Shown here piece after piece: positions 32,149 to 39,794 of a stretch of DNA of 39,794 nt. Numbering within the stretch: the first letter of the stretch is position 1; every line of letters begins with the position of its first letter. Location of the stretch: positions 42,474-82,267 of the forward strand of contig MNWR01000105.1 in NCBI GenBank assembly GCA_001872725.1, given 5' to 3'. This stretch comes from Proteobacteria bacterium CG1_02_64_396. Its GTDB lineage: Bacteria > Pseudomonadota > MNWR01 > CG1-02-64-396. The notes beneath the pieces were generated by a model that ran no database searches, was not told the DNA's origin, and worked only from the letters and a program-made list of their open reading frames with translations. A program made the position numbers and the translations under genes.

Positions 32149-33194
32149 CCCCGCCCCCCCTCGAACAGCCCCGGCTGTTGCGACACCGGTTGCAGGGGGT
32201 TGGTCGCCGGTTCGGAAAGCCCCAGATGCAGGTAGGCCCGCGCCAACGCCACCCGCCCTCGGGGTGTGCGGGCGAGGAACCCCTCTTGAATCAGGAACGG
32301 CTCGACCACCTCATCGAGGGTATCCCGCTCTTCACCCAGGGAGGCGGCCAGGGTGTCGAGACCGACCGGCCCGCCGTTGAAATGCTGCACGATGACCTGA
32401 AGCAGGCGGCGGTCGATGGCATCGAGCCCCACCGCGTCGATCTCCAGCGCCCCCAACGCCCGGTCGGCCAGCGCACGACTGACGACCCCGTCGGCGGTCA
32501 CCTCGGCAAAATCGCGCACCCGGCGCAGCAGCCGGTTGGCGATGCGGGGGGTGCCGCGGGCGCGCCGGGCGATCTCCCGACCCCCTTCCGGCTCGATGGG
32601 GATGCCCAGAATCTTGGCGGCCCGGGCGACGATCCGCTCCAGTTCTTCAAGCTCGTAAAAGAGCAGCCTGCCGACCACCCCGAAGCGGTCGCGCAGCGGG
32701 CCGGTAAGCAGCCCGGTGCGGGTGGTGGCGCCGACCAGGGTGAAGGAGGGCAGGTCGAGCTGCACCGTCCTGGCGGCGGGCCCCTGGCCAATCACCAGGT
32801 CGATGCGCCGGTCCTCCATGGCGGGGTAGAGCACCTCTTCCACGGCGGGTGAGAGGCGATGGATTTCGTCGATGAAGAGCACGTCGCCCGGTTCGAGCGC
32901 CGTGAGGATGGCGGCCAGATCGCCGCCGCGTTCCAACACCGGCCCCGAGGTGGTGCGCAGACTCACCCCCATCTCGGCGGCGATGATCTGGGCCAACGTC
33001 GTCTTGCCCAAACCTGGGGGGCCGCAGAGCAGGGTGTGATCGAGCGATCCCCCCCGGCGCCGGGCCGCCTCGATGAAGACCGAGAGGTTTTCTTTGAGCG
33101 CCCGCTGGCCGATGTACTCGTCCATGCGGCGGGGGCGGACCTCGTTGCCGAAGCCGTCCCCCCCCTGGGGGGCGATGAGTCGATCATCGTGCAT
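32145..33194 (-). CDS. ruvB: Holliday junction branch-migration ATPase RuvB
   Basis: A 349-residue AAA+ ATPase: [25 protein letters not shown] at the start, Walker [13 protein letters not shown], Walker [13 protein letters not shown], sensor 1 in [20 protein letters not shown], sensor 2 arginine in [18 protein letters not shown], and a C-terminal winged helix ([21 protein letters not shown]). It drives branch migration of Holliday junctions with RuvA. Three bases separate it from ruvA. Confidence 0.96.
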   Translation of the reverse strand: MHDDRLIAPQGGDGFGNEVRPRRMDEYIGQRALKENLSVFIEAARRRGGSLDHTLLCGPPGLGKTTLAQIIAAEMGVSLRTTSGPVLERGGDLAAILTALEPGDVLFIDEIHRLSPAVEEVLYPAMEDRRIDLVIGQGPAARTVQLDLPSFTLVGATTRTGLLTGPLRDRFGVVGRLLFYELEELERIVARAAKILGIPIEPEGGREIARRARGTPRIANRLLRRVRDFAEVTADGVVSRALADRALGALEIDAVGLDAIDRRLLQVIVQHFNGGPVGLDTLAASLGEERDTLDEVVEPFLIQEGFLARTPRGRVALARAYLHLGLSEPATNPLQPVSQQPGLFEGGRG

Positions 33195-33197
33195 CGT

Positions 33198-33815
33198 TTA
33201 CCTTCCCCGCTCGCTGGGGGCCAGTTTGCGCAGACTCAGGCGGATCAAAGCCGACAGATCGCCCCCCGCCTCCGCCTGGCTGGCGGCGACCGCCGCCTGG
33301 GCTTGCGATTCTTTAAAGCCAAGGTTGAGCAGGGCGCTGACCGCCTCCCCCTCGGCTCCGAGCAGGGTCCCCCCCAGAGGCGCGGCGCCGCCGGTCGAGG
33401 GGGGGCCGCCCGCCACATGGGCAAACTTGCCCCGCAACTCGACCACCATCCGCTCGGCCCCCTTCTTGCCGATCCCCGGCACCTGGGTGAGCTGGGTGAT
33501 CGCCCCCTCCTCCACCGCTCGGGCCAGCCGCTGTGGGGTCAGGGTCGAGAGGATCGCCAGCGCCAGTTTGGGGCCGATGCCGCTGACCTCAACCAGCCGC
33601 ATGAAGGTCTCGCGTTCTTCCATGTCGCGAAAACCGTAGAGGTGGATGGCATCTTCGCGCACCACGGTGATGGTGTGCAGCGCCGCCTCTTGCCCCTGGG
33701 TCAGGGTGCCGAAGGTGGTCAAGCTGACCGCTACCCGGTAGCCGACCCCCCCAACATCGAGGATCGCCTCGCCGGGACGGGCGTGGATGACTTGACCGCG
33801 CAGATGGGCAATCAC
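33198..33815 (-). CDS. ruvA: Holliday junction DNA-binding protein RuvA
   Basis: A 205-residue protein: OB-fold domain I ([27 protein letters not shown] to about 65), helix-hairpin-helix domain II with VSGIGPKLALAIL and VPGIGKKGAERMV (about 70-130), an acidic/glycine-rich linker, and domain III (AVSALLNLGFKESQAQAAV) that contacts RuvB. The ORF is open far upstream, but the conserved N-terminus begins at the GTG of 33815, which overlaps the ruvC stop (GTGA). Confidence 0.95.
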   Translation of the reverse strand: MIAHLRGQVIHARPGEAILDVGGVGYRVAVSLTTFGTLTQGQEAALHTITVVREDAIHLYGFRDMEERETFMRLVEVSGIGPKLALAILSTLTPQRLARAVEEGAITQLTQVPGIGKKGAERMVVELRGKFAHVAGGPPSTGGAAPLGGTLLGAEGEAVSALLNLGFKESQAQAAVAASQAEAGGDLSALIRLSLRKLAPSERGR

Positions 33816-34366
33816 GGGCGACTCCGGGCGGCAAGAAGCGCCTCCCAGCTTTTGGCGCGGGGGGCGGTGGTGACGGCTTGGGGGAGCAAACGGCTGTGGG
33901 CGTGGCAGATGGCCACCGCCAAAGCGTCGGCGGCATCTTCGGGGATCGCTTGGGTGATCTGAAGGATGTGACGGACCATCAGGGCGACCTGCCCCTTCTC
34001 GGCCCGACCGCTGCCGACCAGCGCCTTCTTCACGGTGGGGGGGGTATATTCGGACGGAGGGAGCCCGGCTTGGCACAGGGCGGCGATGGCCGCCCCCCGC
34101 GCCTGACCCAGCTTGAGGGCCGATTGGATGTTGCGGCCGCCGTAGACATCCTCGACGGCGCTCTCCTGGGGAACAAACCGTGCGGCCAGATCGGCGACCG
34201 TTTGATAGATCTTGCCCAGCCGCGCCGACACCACCTGATCGACGGGAAAGCGGGCGACCCCGAACCCTTCGGCGCTCAGGCGCGCCCCCCGGACTCGGAT
34301 CACCCCCCATCCCATCTTCTGGGAACCGGGATCGATCCCCAGAATGATAAGCTCGTCAGCCGCCAA
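33812..34366 (-). CDS. ruvC: Holliday junction resolvase RuvC
   Basis: A 184-residue RNase H-fold nuclease. Catalytic acids are seen in [15 protein letters not shown] (Asp), [10 protein letters not shown] (Glu) and [15 protein letters not shown] (two Asp). It cleaves Holliday junctions as a dimer. There is no ATG near the conserved N-terminus; TTG at 34366, with GGAG about six bases before it, is the likely start and overlaps the yebC end by 11 bases. A longer ORF upstream is out-of-family sequence from the yebC region. Confidence 0.92.
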   Translation of the reverse strand: MAADELIILGIDPGSQKMGWGVIRVRGARLSAEGFGVARFPVDQVVSARLGKIYQTVADLAARFVPQESAVEDVYGGRNIQSALKLGQARGAAIAALCQAGLPPSEYTPPTVKKALVGSGRAEKGQVALMVRHILQITQAIPEDAADALAVAICHAHSRLLPQAVTTAPRAKSWEALLAARSRP

Positions 34367-35102
34367 GACGCTCCATCTCCTCGTCGGAGAGGTCGAAGTT
34401 GGCGTAGACGTTTTGCACGTCGTCGTTTTCTTCGAGCATATCGAGCAGGCGCAGCACCTGATCGGCCTGTTTGCCGCTGATCTCAACGGTGTTGTCGGGG
34501 ACCATCTCGGCCTTGGCCTCTTCGATGGACAACCCCGCCGCCTCAATGGCCTCGCGCACCGTTTCAAGGTCGGCGGGCTCGGTCACGACCCGGAAGGTGC
34601 CATCCTCTTCGAGCACGTCGCTGGCCCCCGCCTCCAGGGCGACCTCCATTAGGGTCTCTTCGTCCACCCCCTCCCCCATGGCGATGATCCCCTTGCGCCC
34701 GAACATCCAGGCCACCGAATTGGATTCGCCCATGTTGCCGCCGCATTTGCTGAAGGCGTGGCGGACCTCGGGGGTGGTGCGGTTGCGGTTGTCGGTCAAC
34801 GCCTCGACGATCACCGCCACCCCACCGGGGCCGTACCCCTCGTAGGTTACCTCTTCGTATTGGGCCCCCTCGATCTCGCCGGTCCCCCGCTTGATCGCTT
34901 TTTCAACCGTATCTTTGGACACGTTGACCGAGCGGGCGTTGGCCAGGGCCGAACGCAGCCGGGGATTGCTGGCCGGGTCGCCCCCACCGGAGCGGGCCGC
35001 CACGGTGATCTCTTTAATCACACGGGTGAAAACCTTGCCCCGCTTGGCGTCTTGCGCCCCTTTGCGGTGCTTGATGTTGGCCCATTTACTGTGACCGGCC
35101 AT
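34356..35102 (-). CDS. yebC: YebC/TACO1 family protein
   Basis: A 248-residue protein with the diagnostic N-terminus [21 protein letters not shown] and the three-domain YebC layout, including [23 protein letters not shown] near residue 90 and the acidic C-terminus. Members are translation factors helping ribosomes through proline runs, and some act as DNA-binding regulators. GAGGAG lies before the ATG. It is the first gene of the long ruv-tol series; a promoter probably lies in the 183-base gap shared with fabI. Confidence 0.95.
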   Translation of the reverse strand: MAGHSKWANIKHRKGAQDAKRGKVFTRVIKEITVAARSGGGDPASNPRLRSALANARSVNVSKDTVEKAIKRGTGEIEGAQYEEVTYEGYGPGGVAVIVEALTDNRNRTTPEVRHAFSKCGGNMGESNSVAWMFGRKGIIAMGEGVDEETLMEVALEAGASDVLEEDGTFRVVTEPADLETVREAIEAAGLSIEEAKAEMVPDNTVEISGKQADQVLRLLDMLEENDDVQNVYANFDLSDEEMERLGG

Positions 35103-35142
35103 GAAGAAATTCTCCTCGACGGGTGAATGCAGGCCAAGCGCC

Positions 35143-35203
35143 TACAATGAAATCGACTGGGGAACCTGGCGCGGTTTGCCCTTTCCCCTTGGGCCGGAAA
35201 GGG
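35143..35203 (+). promoter_or_regulatory. Possible fabI promoter -10 and leader hairpin
   Basis: TACAAT at 35143-35148 is a good -10 box but the -35 position is poor. Downstream, in what would be the leader, CCCTTTCC (35179-35186) and GGAAAGGG (35196-35203) form a perfect 8-bp stem. About 80 bases then separate the hairpin from the start codon. Confidence 0.3.
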
Positions 35204-35285
35204 TAACATCCGCGACGCGGCTGGAAAACTCGCCAGACCGCGCCATCCATTGGGCCATGACCGCCAAGCCATGGGAGAACAAAAC

Positions 35286-36053
35286 GTGGGATTGTTGACC
35301 GGAAAAAGGGCGCTCGTCCTGGGTGTCGCCAACGACAAATCGCTTGCCTGGGGGATCACCGAGGCGCTGCACCGTGAGGGGGCCAAGATCGGCTTGACCT
35401 ACCTCAACGAAGCCATTGAAAAACGGGTTCGTCCCCTGGGCGAACAAATCGGTGCCGAAATCATCGCCCCCTGCGACGTGCAGGTGGCAGGCGATTTGGC
35501 CCGTCTGGCCGATCAAGTCAAGGCGACCTGGGGCGGGGTCGACATCGTCGTGCATGGCATTGGTTTCGCCAACAAAGACGAGCTGCGCGATACCTACATG
35601 ATTACCAGCAAAGAGGGATTCATGCTGGCCCACGACGTCAGCGTCTGGTCTTTCACCGAGCTGGCGCAGGCAATGCGCCCGTTGATGGGTCAGGGGAGCA
35701 GTCTGCTGACGTTGTCGTACTTCGGCGCCGAAAAGGTGATGCCCCACTACAACGTCATGGGGGTCGCCAAGGCGGCGTTGGAGGCCTCGGTGAAATACCT
35801 GGCCGCAGCCCTCGGCCCCGACGGCATCCGGGTCAACGGCATCTCGGCGGGACCAATCCGCACCCTGGCCGCCTCGGGGATCGGCGATTTCCGCAAGATC
35901 CTCAACCACAATGCCGAAAAAGCCCCCCTGCGCCGGGTGGTGACCATCGAAGAGGTCGGCAACACCGCCCTGTTTCTGAGCTCCGATTGGGCCTCGGGAA
36001 TCACCGGCGAAATCACCCACGTCGACGCCGGGTACAACATCATCGGCATGTAA
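35286..36053 (+). CDS. fabI: Enoyl-[acyl-carrier-protein] reductase (NADH) FabI
   Basis: A 255-residue short-chain dehydrogenase-type enzyme: GLLTGKRALVLGVANDKSLAWG (cofactor loop), GGVDIVVHGIGFANK, catalytic Tyr-x6-Lys in HYNVMGVAKAALEASVKYLA, and VNGISAGPIRTLAASGI. It reduces trans-2-enoyl-ACP in the last step of fatty-acid elongation. ATG codons at 35250 and 35271 are in frame, but GTG at 35286 is preceded by GGGAG eight bases earlier and yields the family N-terminus. It is a single-gene unit closed by a strong terminator. Confidence 0.94.
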   Translation: MGLLTGKRALVLGVANDKSLAWGITEALHREGAKIGLTYLNEAIEKRVRPLGEQIGAEIIAPCDVQVAGDLARLADQVKATWGGVDIVVHGIGFANKDELRDTYMITSKEGFMLAHDVSVWSFTELAQAMRPLMGQGSSLLTLSYFGAEKVMPHYNVMGVAKAALEASVKYLAAALGPDGIRVNGISAGPIRTLAASGIGDFRKILNHNAEKAPLRRVVTIEEVGNTALFLSSDWASGITGEITHVDAGYNIIGM

Positions 36054-36069
36054 TACCGGGGGTGGAATG

Positions 36070-36105
36070 AACGAAAAAGGCGGCCAGTGGGCCGCCTTTT
36101 TCGTT
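36070..36105 (+). terminator. Strong intrinsic terminator after fabI
   Basis: Sixteen-base arms AACGAAAAAGGCGGCC (36070-36085) and GGCCGCCTTTTTCGTT (36090-36105) pair perfectly with loop AGTG. The T-run lies in the 3' arm and the structure could serve both strands. Confidence 0.92.
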
Positions 36106-36165
36106 GGGGGGGGGGACGGTCCATTCGCTGGCCGCGAAATCGATCCGGGGCGGTGACGCCCCCCC

Positions 36166-36199
36166 TTAGGGAAGCGCGAATCAATCAGCGCTTCCTTAG
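36166..36199. repeat. Minimal copy E of the hairpin-rich repeat (terminal hairpin only)
   Basis: TTAGGGAAGCGC-GAATCAATCA-GCGCTTCCTTAG is a stand-alone version of the last stem-loop of copies A and B, with the loop GAATCAATCA identical to copy A. The stem is perfect over GGAAGCGC/GCGCTTCC except for one extra G in the left flank. Its right edge contains the TAA stop codon of the porin-like gene (36196-36198). Confidence 0.75.
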
Positions 36200-37359
36200 A
36201 ACAAACTCACCAACCGCATCCCCCCAATCCAATCTTGCCGCCGCGCCGGGCTGTTGGGTTGGGAATCGCCCCCGGGATGACGCAGGTATTGCAGATCGAG
36301 GGTCCACTCACTCTGCGCCCCCGCCTGCACCCGATAGAACCACTCCACATGGTGCTCGGCTGCCCCGGCGTTGACCTGCTCGCCAGCGGGAATGGCCGCT
36401 TGGTGATCAAGAAAACCGCGCGATAACCAACTGCCCGCCCAACCCAGCCCCATCAACCCGGCGCCGCTGGGCATCACCACCCCCAAGCTGGCGAACTTGC
36501 CGATCCGCGACTGCTGTTGGTCGCCCCATCCCAACCGCACGAAATATCCCCCGCCGGTCTCGGGGGTTCCGGTGGCAGCGCTCAGCGACACCCCTCGCGC
36601 CATGTGGGTGCGGTTGCCATCGTTGTAATGGGAGACCCCACTCCCGGCGGCGTAGTGGCCGTTGTCCTGCCAGTAGGTGATGCGGGTGCCGACCGGGGAG
36701 GTGCTGCCCAGCGACAGCGCAAAGAAGTTGCCCACTTTTCCGGCGGCATCCCACACCGCGTTGGGGTCGCCGTTGGCGTCGATCAACCCCATCGAGGAGG
36801 CGCCCAACAGGGTGACGGCCCAACCAATATCGGTGGTTTGGATGACCCCACCGGGGGCGTAATCGGGGTGGGGGATGGTGGGGTCCAGGCGAAACGGTTG
36901 CCCCATAAAAAGACGGTTTTCGTCTCCTGCTAGGGGGTTGATGTCGATCCAGCGGGTGGAGTCGATCATCCCAATCTCAAGGATGCTGGCCCCCTGGAGG
37001 AACGACCAGTAGATCTCGGAGACCTGAAACCCCTGGGTGGTGGTGCGCAGATCGGCGTTGGTGCACGAGCCGTTGTAAAGCCCGCAGATGCCGTTGCCCG
37101 CCGCCCATTCCAGATGGGCCGCCACCTTTTCGCTCGTTGTGCCCCACCCCAGGAAGAGATCCCCCGAGATGCTGCCCCCCTCCCCCCCGGCGGTGGTTTG
37201 GTTGAAATGGGGCCGTTGCCAACTCATATTGAGGAGGCCGCTGGCACTCAGCCCCGCCGCCTGCGGCTGCACCCCCCACTGCTGCGCGCCCCAAGCGGGC
37301 GCCGCCAGCGCCCCCAAAACCGCCATCACCCCAAGGGCGCGAAGCCCCCAAACGTTCAT
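36196..37359 (-). CDS. Outer-membrane porin-like protein (OprB-like)
   Basis: A 387-residue protein: signal peptide (LRALGVMAVLGALAAPAWGA) and an amphipathic beta-strand pattern throughout, with an aromatic C-terminal residue (RLVSLF) that fits outer-membrane assembly by BamA. Segments such as WRIDINPLAGDENRLFMGQPFRLDP-type loops (near residue 130-160), YFVRLGWGDQQQSRIG and EWFYRVQAGAQSEWTLDLQYLRHPGG resemble carbohydrate-selective OprB porins, but the assignment is by general pattern. The ATG at 37359 is used because earlier in-frame codons add 64 residues of non-conserved sequence before the signal peptide. The stop codon is inside repeat E. Confidence 0.72.
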   Translation of the reverse strand: MNVWGLRALGVMAVLGALAAPAWGAQQWGVQPQAAGLSASGLLNMSWQRPHFNQTTAGGEGGSISGDLFLGWGTTSEKVAAHLEWAAGNGICGLYNGSCTNADLRTTTQGFQVSEIYWSFLQGASILEIGMIDSTRWIDINPLAGDENRLFMGQPFRLDPTIPHPDYAPGGVIQTTDIGWAVTLLGASSMGLIDANGDPNAVWDAAGKVGNFFALSLGSTSPVGTRITYWQDNGHYAAGSGVSHYNDGNRTHMARGVSLSAATGTPETGGGYFVRLGWGDQQQSRIGKFASLGVVMPSGAGLMGLGWAGSWLSRGFLDHQAAIPAGEQVNAGAAEHHVEWFYRVQAGAQSEWTLDLQYLRHPGGDSQPNSPARRQDWIGGMRLVSLF

Positions 37360-37673
37360 GTTCAAACCCACCCCCGTATGCACGCGATGAAAACCCAGCG
37401 GCAGGATCTTGGTGGGGGTCGGGTGTGGTGACAACCTCGAAGCCGCCAAAAACGAAACCCCGCCCGGTTGCCCGGGCGGGGCTGAGATCGAACCGTCATC
37501 CCAGATACTGGGTATTGATCTATCGCCCATTACTCCACGGGCCTGGCCCAACCCAAAAAGGACTTCGACTCGGCGGTAACGCCAAGATCGAGTGGGGTCG
37601 CCCCATCAGTCGGGCCTCCCAACAGAAAACCTTTTTTTGTTGAAACCGCGTTTTCACACAATCTAGCAACCCT
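37360..37673. other. Gene-free region between the porin and ice-binding genes
   Basis: Apart from the terminator at 37446-37481, the part at 37482-37640 shows several short stems read on the minus strand: GGGGCGACCCC, a stem around CTCGATCTTGGCGTTACCGCCGAG, GGGCCAGGCCC and CCCAGTATCTGGG. No known riboswitch consensus was recognised. No coding sequence is supported. Confidence 0.4.
37446..37481 (-). terminator. Intrinsic terminator on the minus strand
   Basis: On the minus strand CCCCGCCCGG (37481-37472), loop GCAA and CCGGGCGGGG (37467-37458) are followed by TTTCGTTTTT (to 37448). It lies about 190 bases past the stop of the ice-binding-like gene and before the porin gene. Confidence 0.85.
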
Positions 37674-39128
37674 CTACGAGGCGGGTTGGGTCACCGTGTT
37701 CGAGTCCAGCGTAACCGCAGTCTGCGCCAACAGCCTGCCATTAACAGTTGCGCCCGTATTGACGGTAATACCTTTTTCAGCAAGCACTATGCCCTCCAGG
37801 TGGGCCGTCGTACCAATGGCGACACCGGTGCCGCCACCGACCTGCCAGAAGATGTTCTTGGGAACTGCACCACCGGTTAAGAAGACACTCGTGCCGTTGG
37901 CCTGGGTAAGATCGCCTGCTATCTGGAATACCCAGACATCATTTGGACCACCCGAGAGGGTGACATTTGTATTGATCGAAACGCCCGTACCCCATTTGTA
38001 AAGACCGGGGGCCAGTGTTCGGCCGCTGATGTCGCCCGCGTAGAGTTCAGTGAAATCGGGCGTTGTTCTGCCCGCTGCATCGGTATAGGCGGTTCCCATA
38101 TCGAGCACCGCATTGGCGACCAGCGTATTGTCCGCTGAAGCACCAGCAAAGCAGGTAACAGCGCCGCTGCCGGTATAGCCAGCATCCGCGCCGAAGATGG
38201 TGCCTGTTATTTCTGAGCAGAAAACATTATCCATCGCCGCAGCGGTAATTGGGCTGGAGCCAATGTTGCCGGTGATGGCCGAGGTATGAACATTGGTGAT
38301 GCCCGTTTTTGTCAGGACGACAAAATCTCCCGCTGTCCTAAGGTTGACTACGGCAGGTCCGGCAGCAACGGAGGTTCCGGTCGTAAAGGTCCACACCTTG
38401 TCGACCGCAAGTGGATTTGCAGCAAGATCGGTTATTCCCGTGGTCAGCGTGGCGGTATAGAGGGTGTTGGCAGCAAAATTACTGGTTGGGTTAAAGGCCA
38501 CTGCCTTGCCGCTGTAGCTGACGGTGCCTGAAACTGGGGGGCCGCCAGCGCTCACCGTGAACGCCGATGTGTTCACGGTCGCGGGGTCGAGTGCTTCGCT
38601 AAAGTTGGCCATTACGTTGCGATTAAGTGCAAAGCCGGTGGCCACGTTAGCAGGGTAGGTAGAGCTTACTGTTGGAGCAACGGTGTCTGCTGTCGTGCCG
38701 GTGGTAAAGCTCCAGGTCGAGCTGGCCGCCAGTTCGGTGCCTGCTGAGCTTTTCACCAAACGAGCAAGCAAGACGGTGTAGAGGGTGCCGGCTGTGAGGT
38801 TGCTGCTAGGGGTAAAACTTGCGGCGTTGGATGCGGCATCATAGCTCACGGTGCCGCTGAGCACGGACCCGGCCGGGTTGCTCACCCCAAAGCTCGCAGT
38901 GTCAAAGGTTGTGGCATCCATCGCTTCACTGAAGATGGCCACTACCTTGCTATTGAGCGCCACAGCCGTGTCGTTGCTCGCCGGCATGGTCTCGATCACG
39001 GTGGGTGCAGCGCCACTGCCACTGCCGCCACTGCCGCCGCCACAACCTGCCACAACGGTGGCAAGCAGGAATGCGGCGAGCCAAAAACTTAGGCCCGTGT
39101 GTTTGTTCATCGTCTTCATCGTCTTCAT
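37674..39128 (-). CDS. Lipoprotein with two Ig-like domains and an ice-binding-like (DUF3494) domain
   Basis: A 484-residue protein. A lipoprotein signal (SFWLAAFLLATVVAGC) leads to a Gly/Ser linker, then two Big_5-type Ig-like domains (about 40-145 and 147-250), each starting near APTV..T.PA and containing a N-x-x-V-x-A-x-FSEA-MD or -LD motif and ending TWSFTTGT / VWTFTTGT. The rest (about 255-484) matches DUF3494: VNLRTAGDFVVLTKTGITN, ITGNIGSSP, LAPGLYKWGTGVSINTNVTL, VWVFQIAGDLTQANG, KNIFWQVGGG and LEGIVLAEKGITVNTGATVNGRLLAQTAVTLDS. Such domains serve ice binding or surface adhesion. TTAGGAG fixes the start at 39128, the first of three ATG in a repeated ATGAAGACG unit. The gene is visibly less GC-rich than its neighbours, which suggests recent transfer. 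Confidence 0.87.
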   Translation of the reverse strand: MKTMKTMNKHTGLSFWLAAFLLATVVAGCGGGSGGSGSGAAPTVIETMPASNDTAVALNSKVVAIFSEAMDATTFDTASFGVSNPAGSVLSGTVSYDAASNAASFTPSSNLTAGTLYTVLLARLVKSSAGTELAASSTWSFTTGTTADTVAPTVSSTYPANVATGFALNRNVMANFSEALDPATVNTSAFTVSAGGPPVSGTVSYSGKAVAFNPTSNFAANTLYTATLTTGITDLAANPLAVDKVWTFTTGTSVAAGPAVVNLRTAGDFVVLTKTGITNVHTSAITGNIGSSPITAAAMDNVFCSEITGTIFGADAGYTGSGAVTCFAGASADNTLVANAVLDMGTAYTDAAGRTTPDFTELYAGDISGRTLAPGLYKWGTGVSINTNVTLSGGPNDVWVFQIAGDLTQANGTSVFLTGGAVPKNIFWQVGGGTGVAIGTTAHLEGIVLAEKGITVNTGATVNGRLLAQTAVTLDSNTVTQPAS

Positions 39129-39338
39129 CGTGTCACTCCTAACGAAATTATGGATAACACTGGTTCCTGATGAGTACCTGCATCTCAACACCAAGCCTTT
39201 TGGGTTTTGGCAAGATCCGTATGGGGGCAACAGGGATAAAACCACAGCGAATCCTGCCGCCATGAACGTGGCAGGATTTTCAGTCTTGATAGAGTGGCAT
39301 AATTGTTGAATGGGGATACATACTGAGGGGGATGAATG
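39129..39338. other. Leader region of the ice-binding-like gene
   Basis: No gene seen. AATCCTGCC (39250-39258) and GGCAGGATT (39270-39278) form a perfect 9-bp stem about 120 bases upstream of the start codon, possibly an operator or leader hairpin. The region is AT-richer than most of the window. Confidence 0.35.
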
Positions 39339-39545
39339 CTAAAGGTTCCAAATAATCTGTTTTTTAAAGGGCTCACTTGGATTGATCTGCCTGGGGTGCC
39401 GTTTCGGCGCCCTTCTCGGTCCTGGTGATCGGAGGCCTCTTGCCTCACCTGCCGGTCTTGGTCGCTGCGTCCTCGGCCTGAGCGGTGGCGCCCCCCCCCA
39501 GGAGAAGATCGCCAATCCCAACGACATCCTTGGCATGCGTTTCAT
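39339..39545 (-). pseudogene. Short ORF with signal peptide interrupted at a nine-G run
   Basis: The ATG at 39545 has an excellent ribosome site (GGGAGGAAGG just upstream) and begins MKRMPRMSLGLAIFSWGG, like a signal peptide. At 39491-39499 (nine C on the plus strand) the frame reads into a Pro/Arg-rich stretch of 68 residues in total that looks like out-of-frame translation. With ten G the frame would read GGGATAQAEDAATKTGR and stop, which restores a proper cleavage site (AQA). This may be a decayed or phase-variable gene, or a sequencing error in the run. The function is unknown. Confidence 0.4.
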
Positions 39546-39640
39546 GGCCCTTCCTCCCTATCGAGCGAAAAAAGAATCCCGCTCATTCCCACCCGAAAAC
39601 CGTGGTCCCGGTTCCCTTCTTTACGTATAAACGAACATTA

Positions 39641-39676
39641 ATACAGCCCGCCCGGATCGCTCCGGGCGGGCTGTAT
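39641..39676 (-). terminator. Terminator after the outer-membrane gene at the right edge
   Basis: ATACAGCCCGCCCGGA (39641-39656) and TCCGGGCGGGCTGTAT (39661-39676) are perfect 16-bp arms with loop TCGC. On the minus strand a T-rich stretch (TTAATGTTCGTTTAT) follows. It lies 20 bases after the partial gene. Confidence 0.85.
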
Positions 39677-39695
39677 ACCGCGTCCAACGAATCCC

Positions 39696-39794
39696 TCAGA
39701 ACGCGGTATCGATCCCGAAGAGCAGATACCCCTCCTTGGCCTGATGACCGATCCCGTTTTTGGCCTGCATGTCGAGACTACCCTCGATGACCCC
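39696..39794 (-). CDS. C-terminal end of an outer-membrane protein (partial)
   Basis: Only the last 32 residues are in the window. They read GVIEGSLDMQAKNG, then IGHQAKEGYLLFGIDTAF before the TGA at 39698-39696. The alternating pattern and final Phe are typical of the last beta-strand of outer-membrane barrels. The gene begins beyond the window. It is not the same protein as the porin at 36196-37359, whose end reads RLVSLF. Confidence 0.6.
   Translation of the reverse strand, partial: GVIEGSLDMQAKNGIGHQAKEGYLLFGIDTAF

Noticed and set aside
33816-34310. N-terminal extension of ruvA
   Set aside because: It overlaps ruvC out of frame; the RuvA family start is the GTG at 33815.
39380-39630. A plus-strand ORF ending in a segment PPQEKIANPNDILGMRFM
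   Set aside because: No good start, no recognised family, and it crosses the same C-run; the minus-strand reading has a much better ribosome site.
1-39794. tRNA, rRNA, CRISPR arrays, prophage or toxin-antitoxin genes
   Set aside because: Looked for on both strands; no tRNA-like T-arm sets, regular spaced repeats, phage structural genes or small toxin pairs could be supported.

Overview
This window comes from a GC-rich Gram-negative bacterium with a lipopolysaccharide outer membrane: lpxA, lpxB, tolQRAB, the Lol export ABC transporter, FabI and porins are all present. Gene content and the classical proteobacterial order yebC-ruvCAB-ybgC-tolQRAB point to the Pseudomonadota. A gnnAB-like pair beside lpxA/lpxB is a trait known from Acidithiobacillus and Leptospira. 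I infer a deep-branching proteobacterium (Acidithiobacillia, Zetaproteobacteria or Magnetococcia-like); the exact lineage cannot be fixed by eye. Runs of 6-9 G or C are common throughout. No tRNA, rRNA, CRISPR array or intact transposase was seen.

Left part (1-10.9 kb) is dominated by redox genes. There is a MarR regulator overlapping a double-CDGSH iron-sulfur protein, then a fold-back element, then a b-type cytochrome / four-helix membrane protein / nitroreductase operon and a secreted unknown protein. On the minus strand lie a class I aminotransferase (dapC-like) with a PLP-dependent decarboxylase, and upstream of them a cluster of two FixG/CcoG-type polyferredoxins, a two-helix membrane protein, a monohaem cytochrome c lipoprotein and a YtkA/FixH-like lipoprotein. 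A cysteine-rich MerR regulator is divergent from this cluster and is flanked by two inverted copies of a hairpin-rich repeat.

Middle part (12-21 kb, mostly minus strand) carries comEC, an HDAC-like deacetylase, lolD, a TPR/double-cNMP-binding protein and lolC in one likely operon, then lysS. Between lysS and lolC is a 143-nt fold-back sequence.

Right-centre (20.8-35.1 kb) is an envelope region. lpxA converges on a long minus-strand series reading yebC, ruvC, ruvA, ruvB, ybgC, tolQ, tolR, tolA, tolB, a Wzi-like outer-membrane protein, an ABC-2 exporter, gnnA-like, gnnB-like, lpxB. Many junctions are ATGA/GTGA overlaps. gnnA/gnnB next to lpxA/lpxB predicts lipid A built on 2,3-diamino-2,3-dideoxyglucose. 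pal and cpoB are absent from their usual place after tolB.

Right end (35.2-39.8 kb) holds fabI with a strong terminator, an outer-membrane porin-like protein, a lipoprotein with two Ig-like domains and an ice-binding-like (DUF3494) domain, a short ORF with a nine-G run in its signal-peptide region, and the 3' end of another outer-membrane protein.

The most unusual signal is a family of intergenic hairpin-rich repeats (about 11021-11228, 11809-12016, 14398-14556, 36166-36199, perhaps 1065-1095). Copies keep their stem-loops although their sequence varies, and element ends supply the stop codons of neighbouring genes (comEC and the porin). An unrelated fold-back element likewise overlaps the stop codon of the CDGSH gene.
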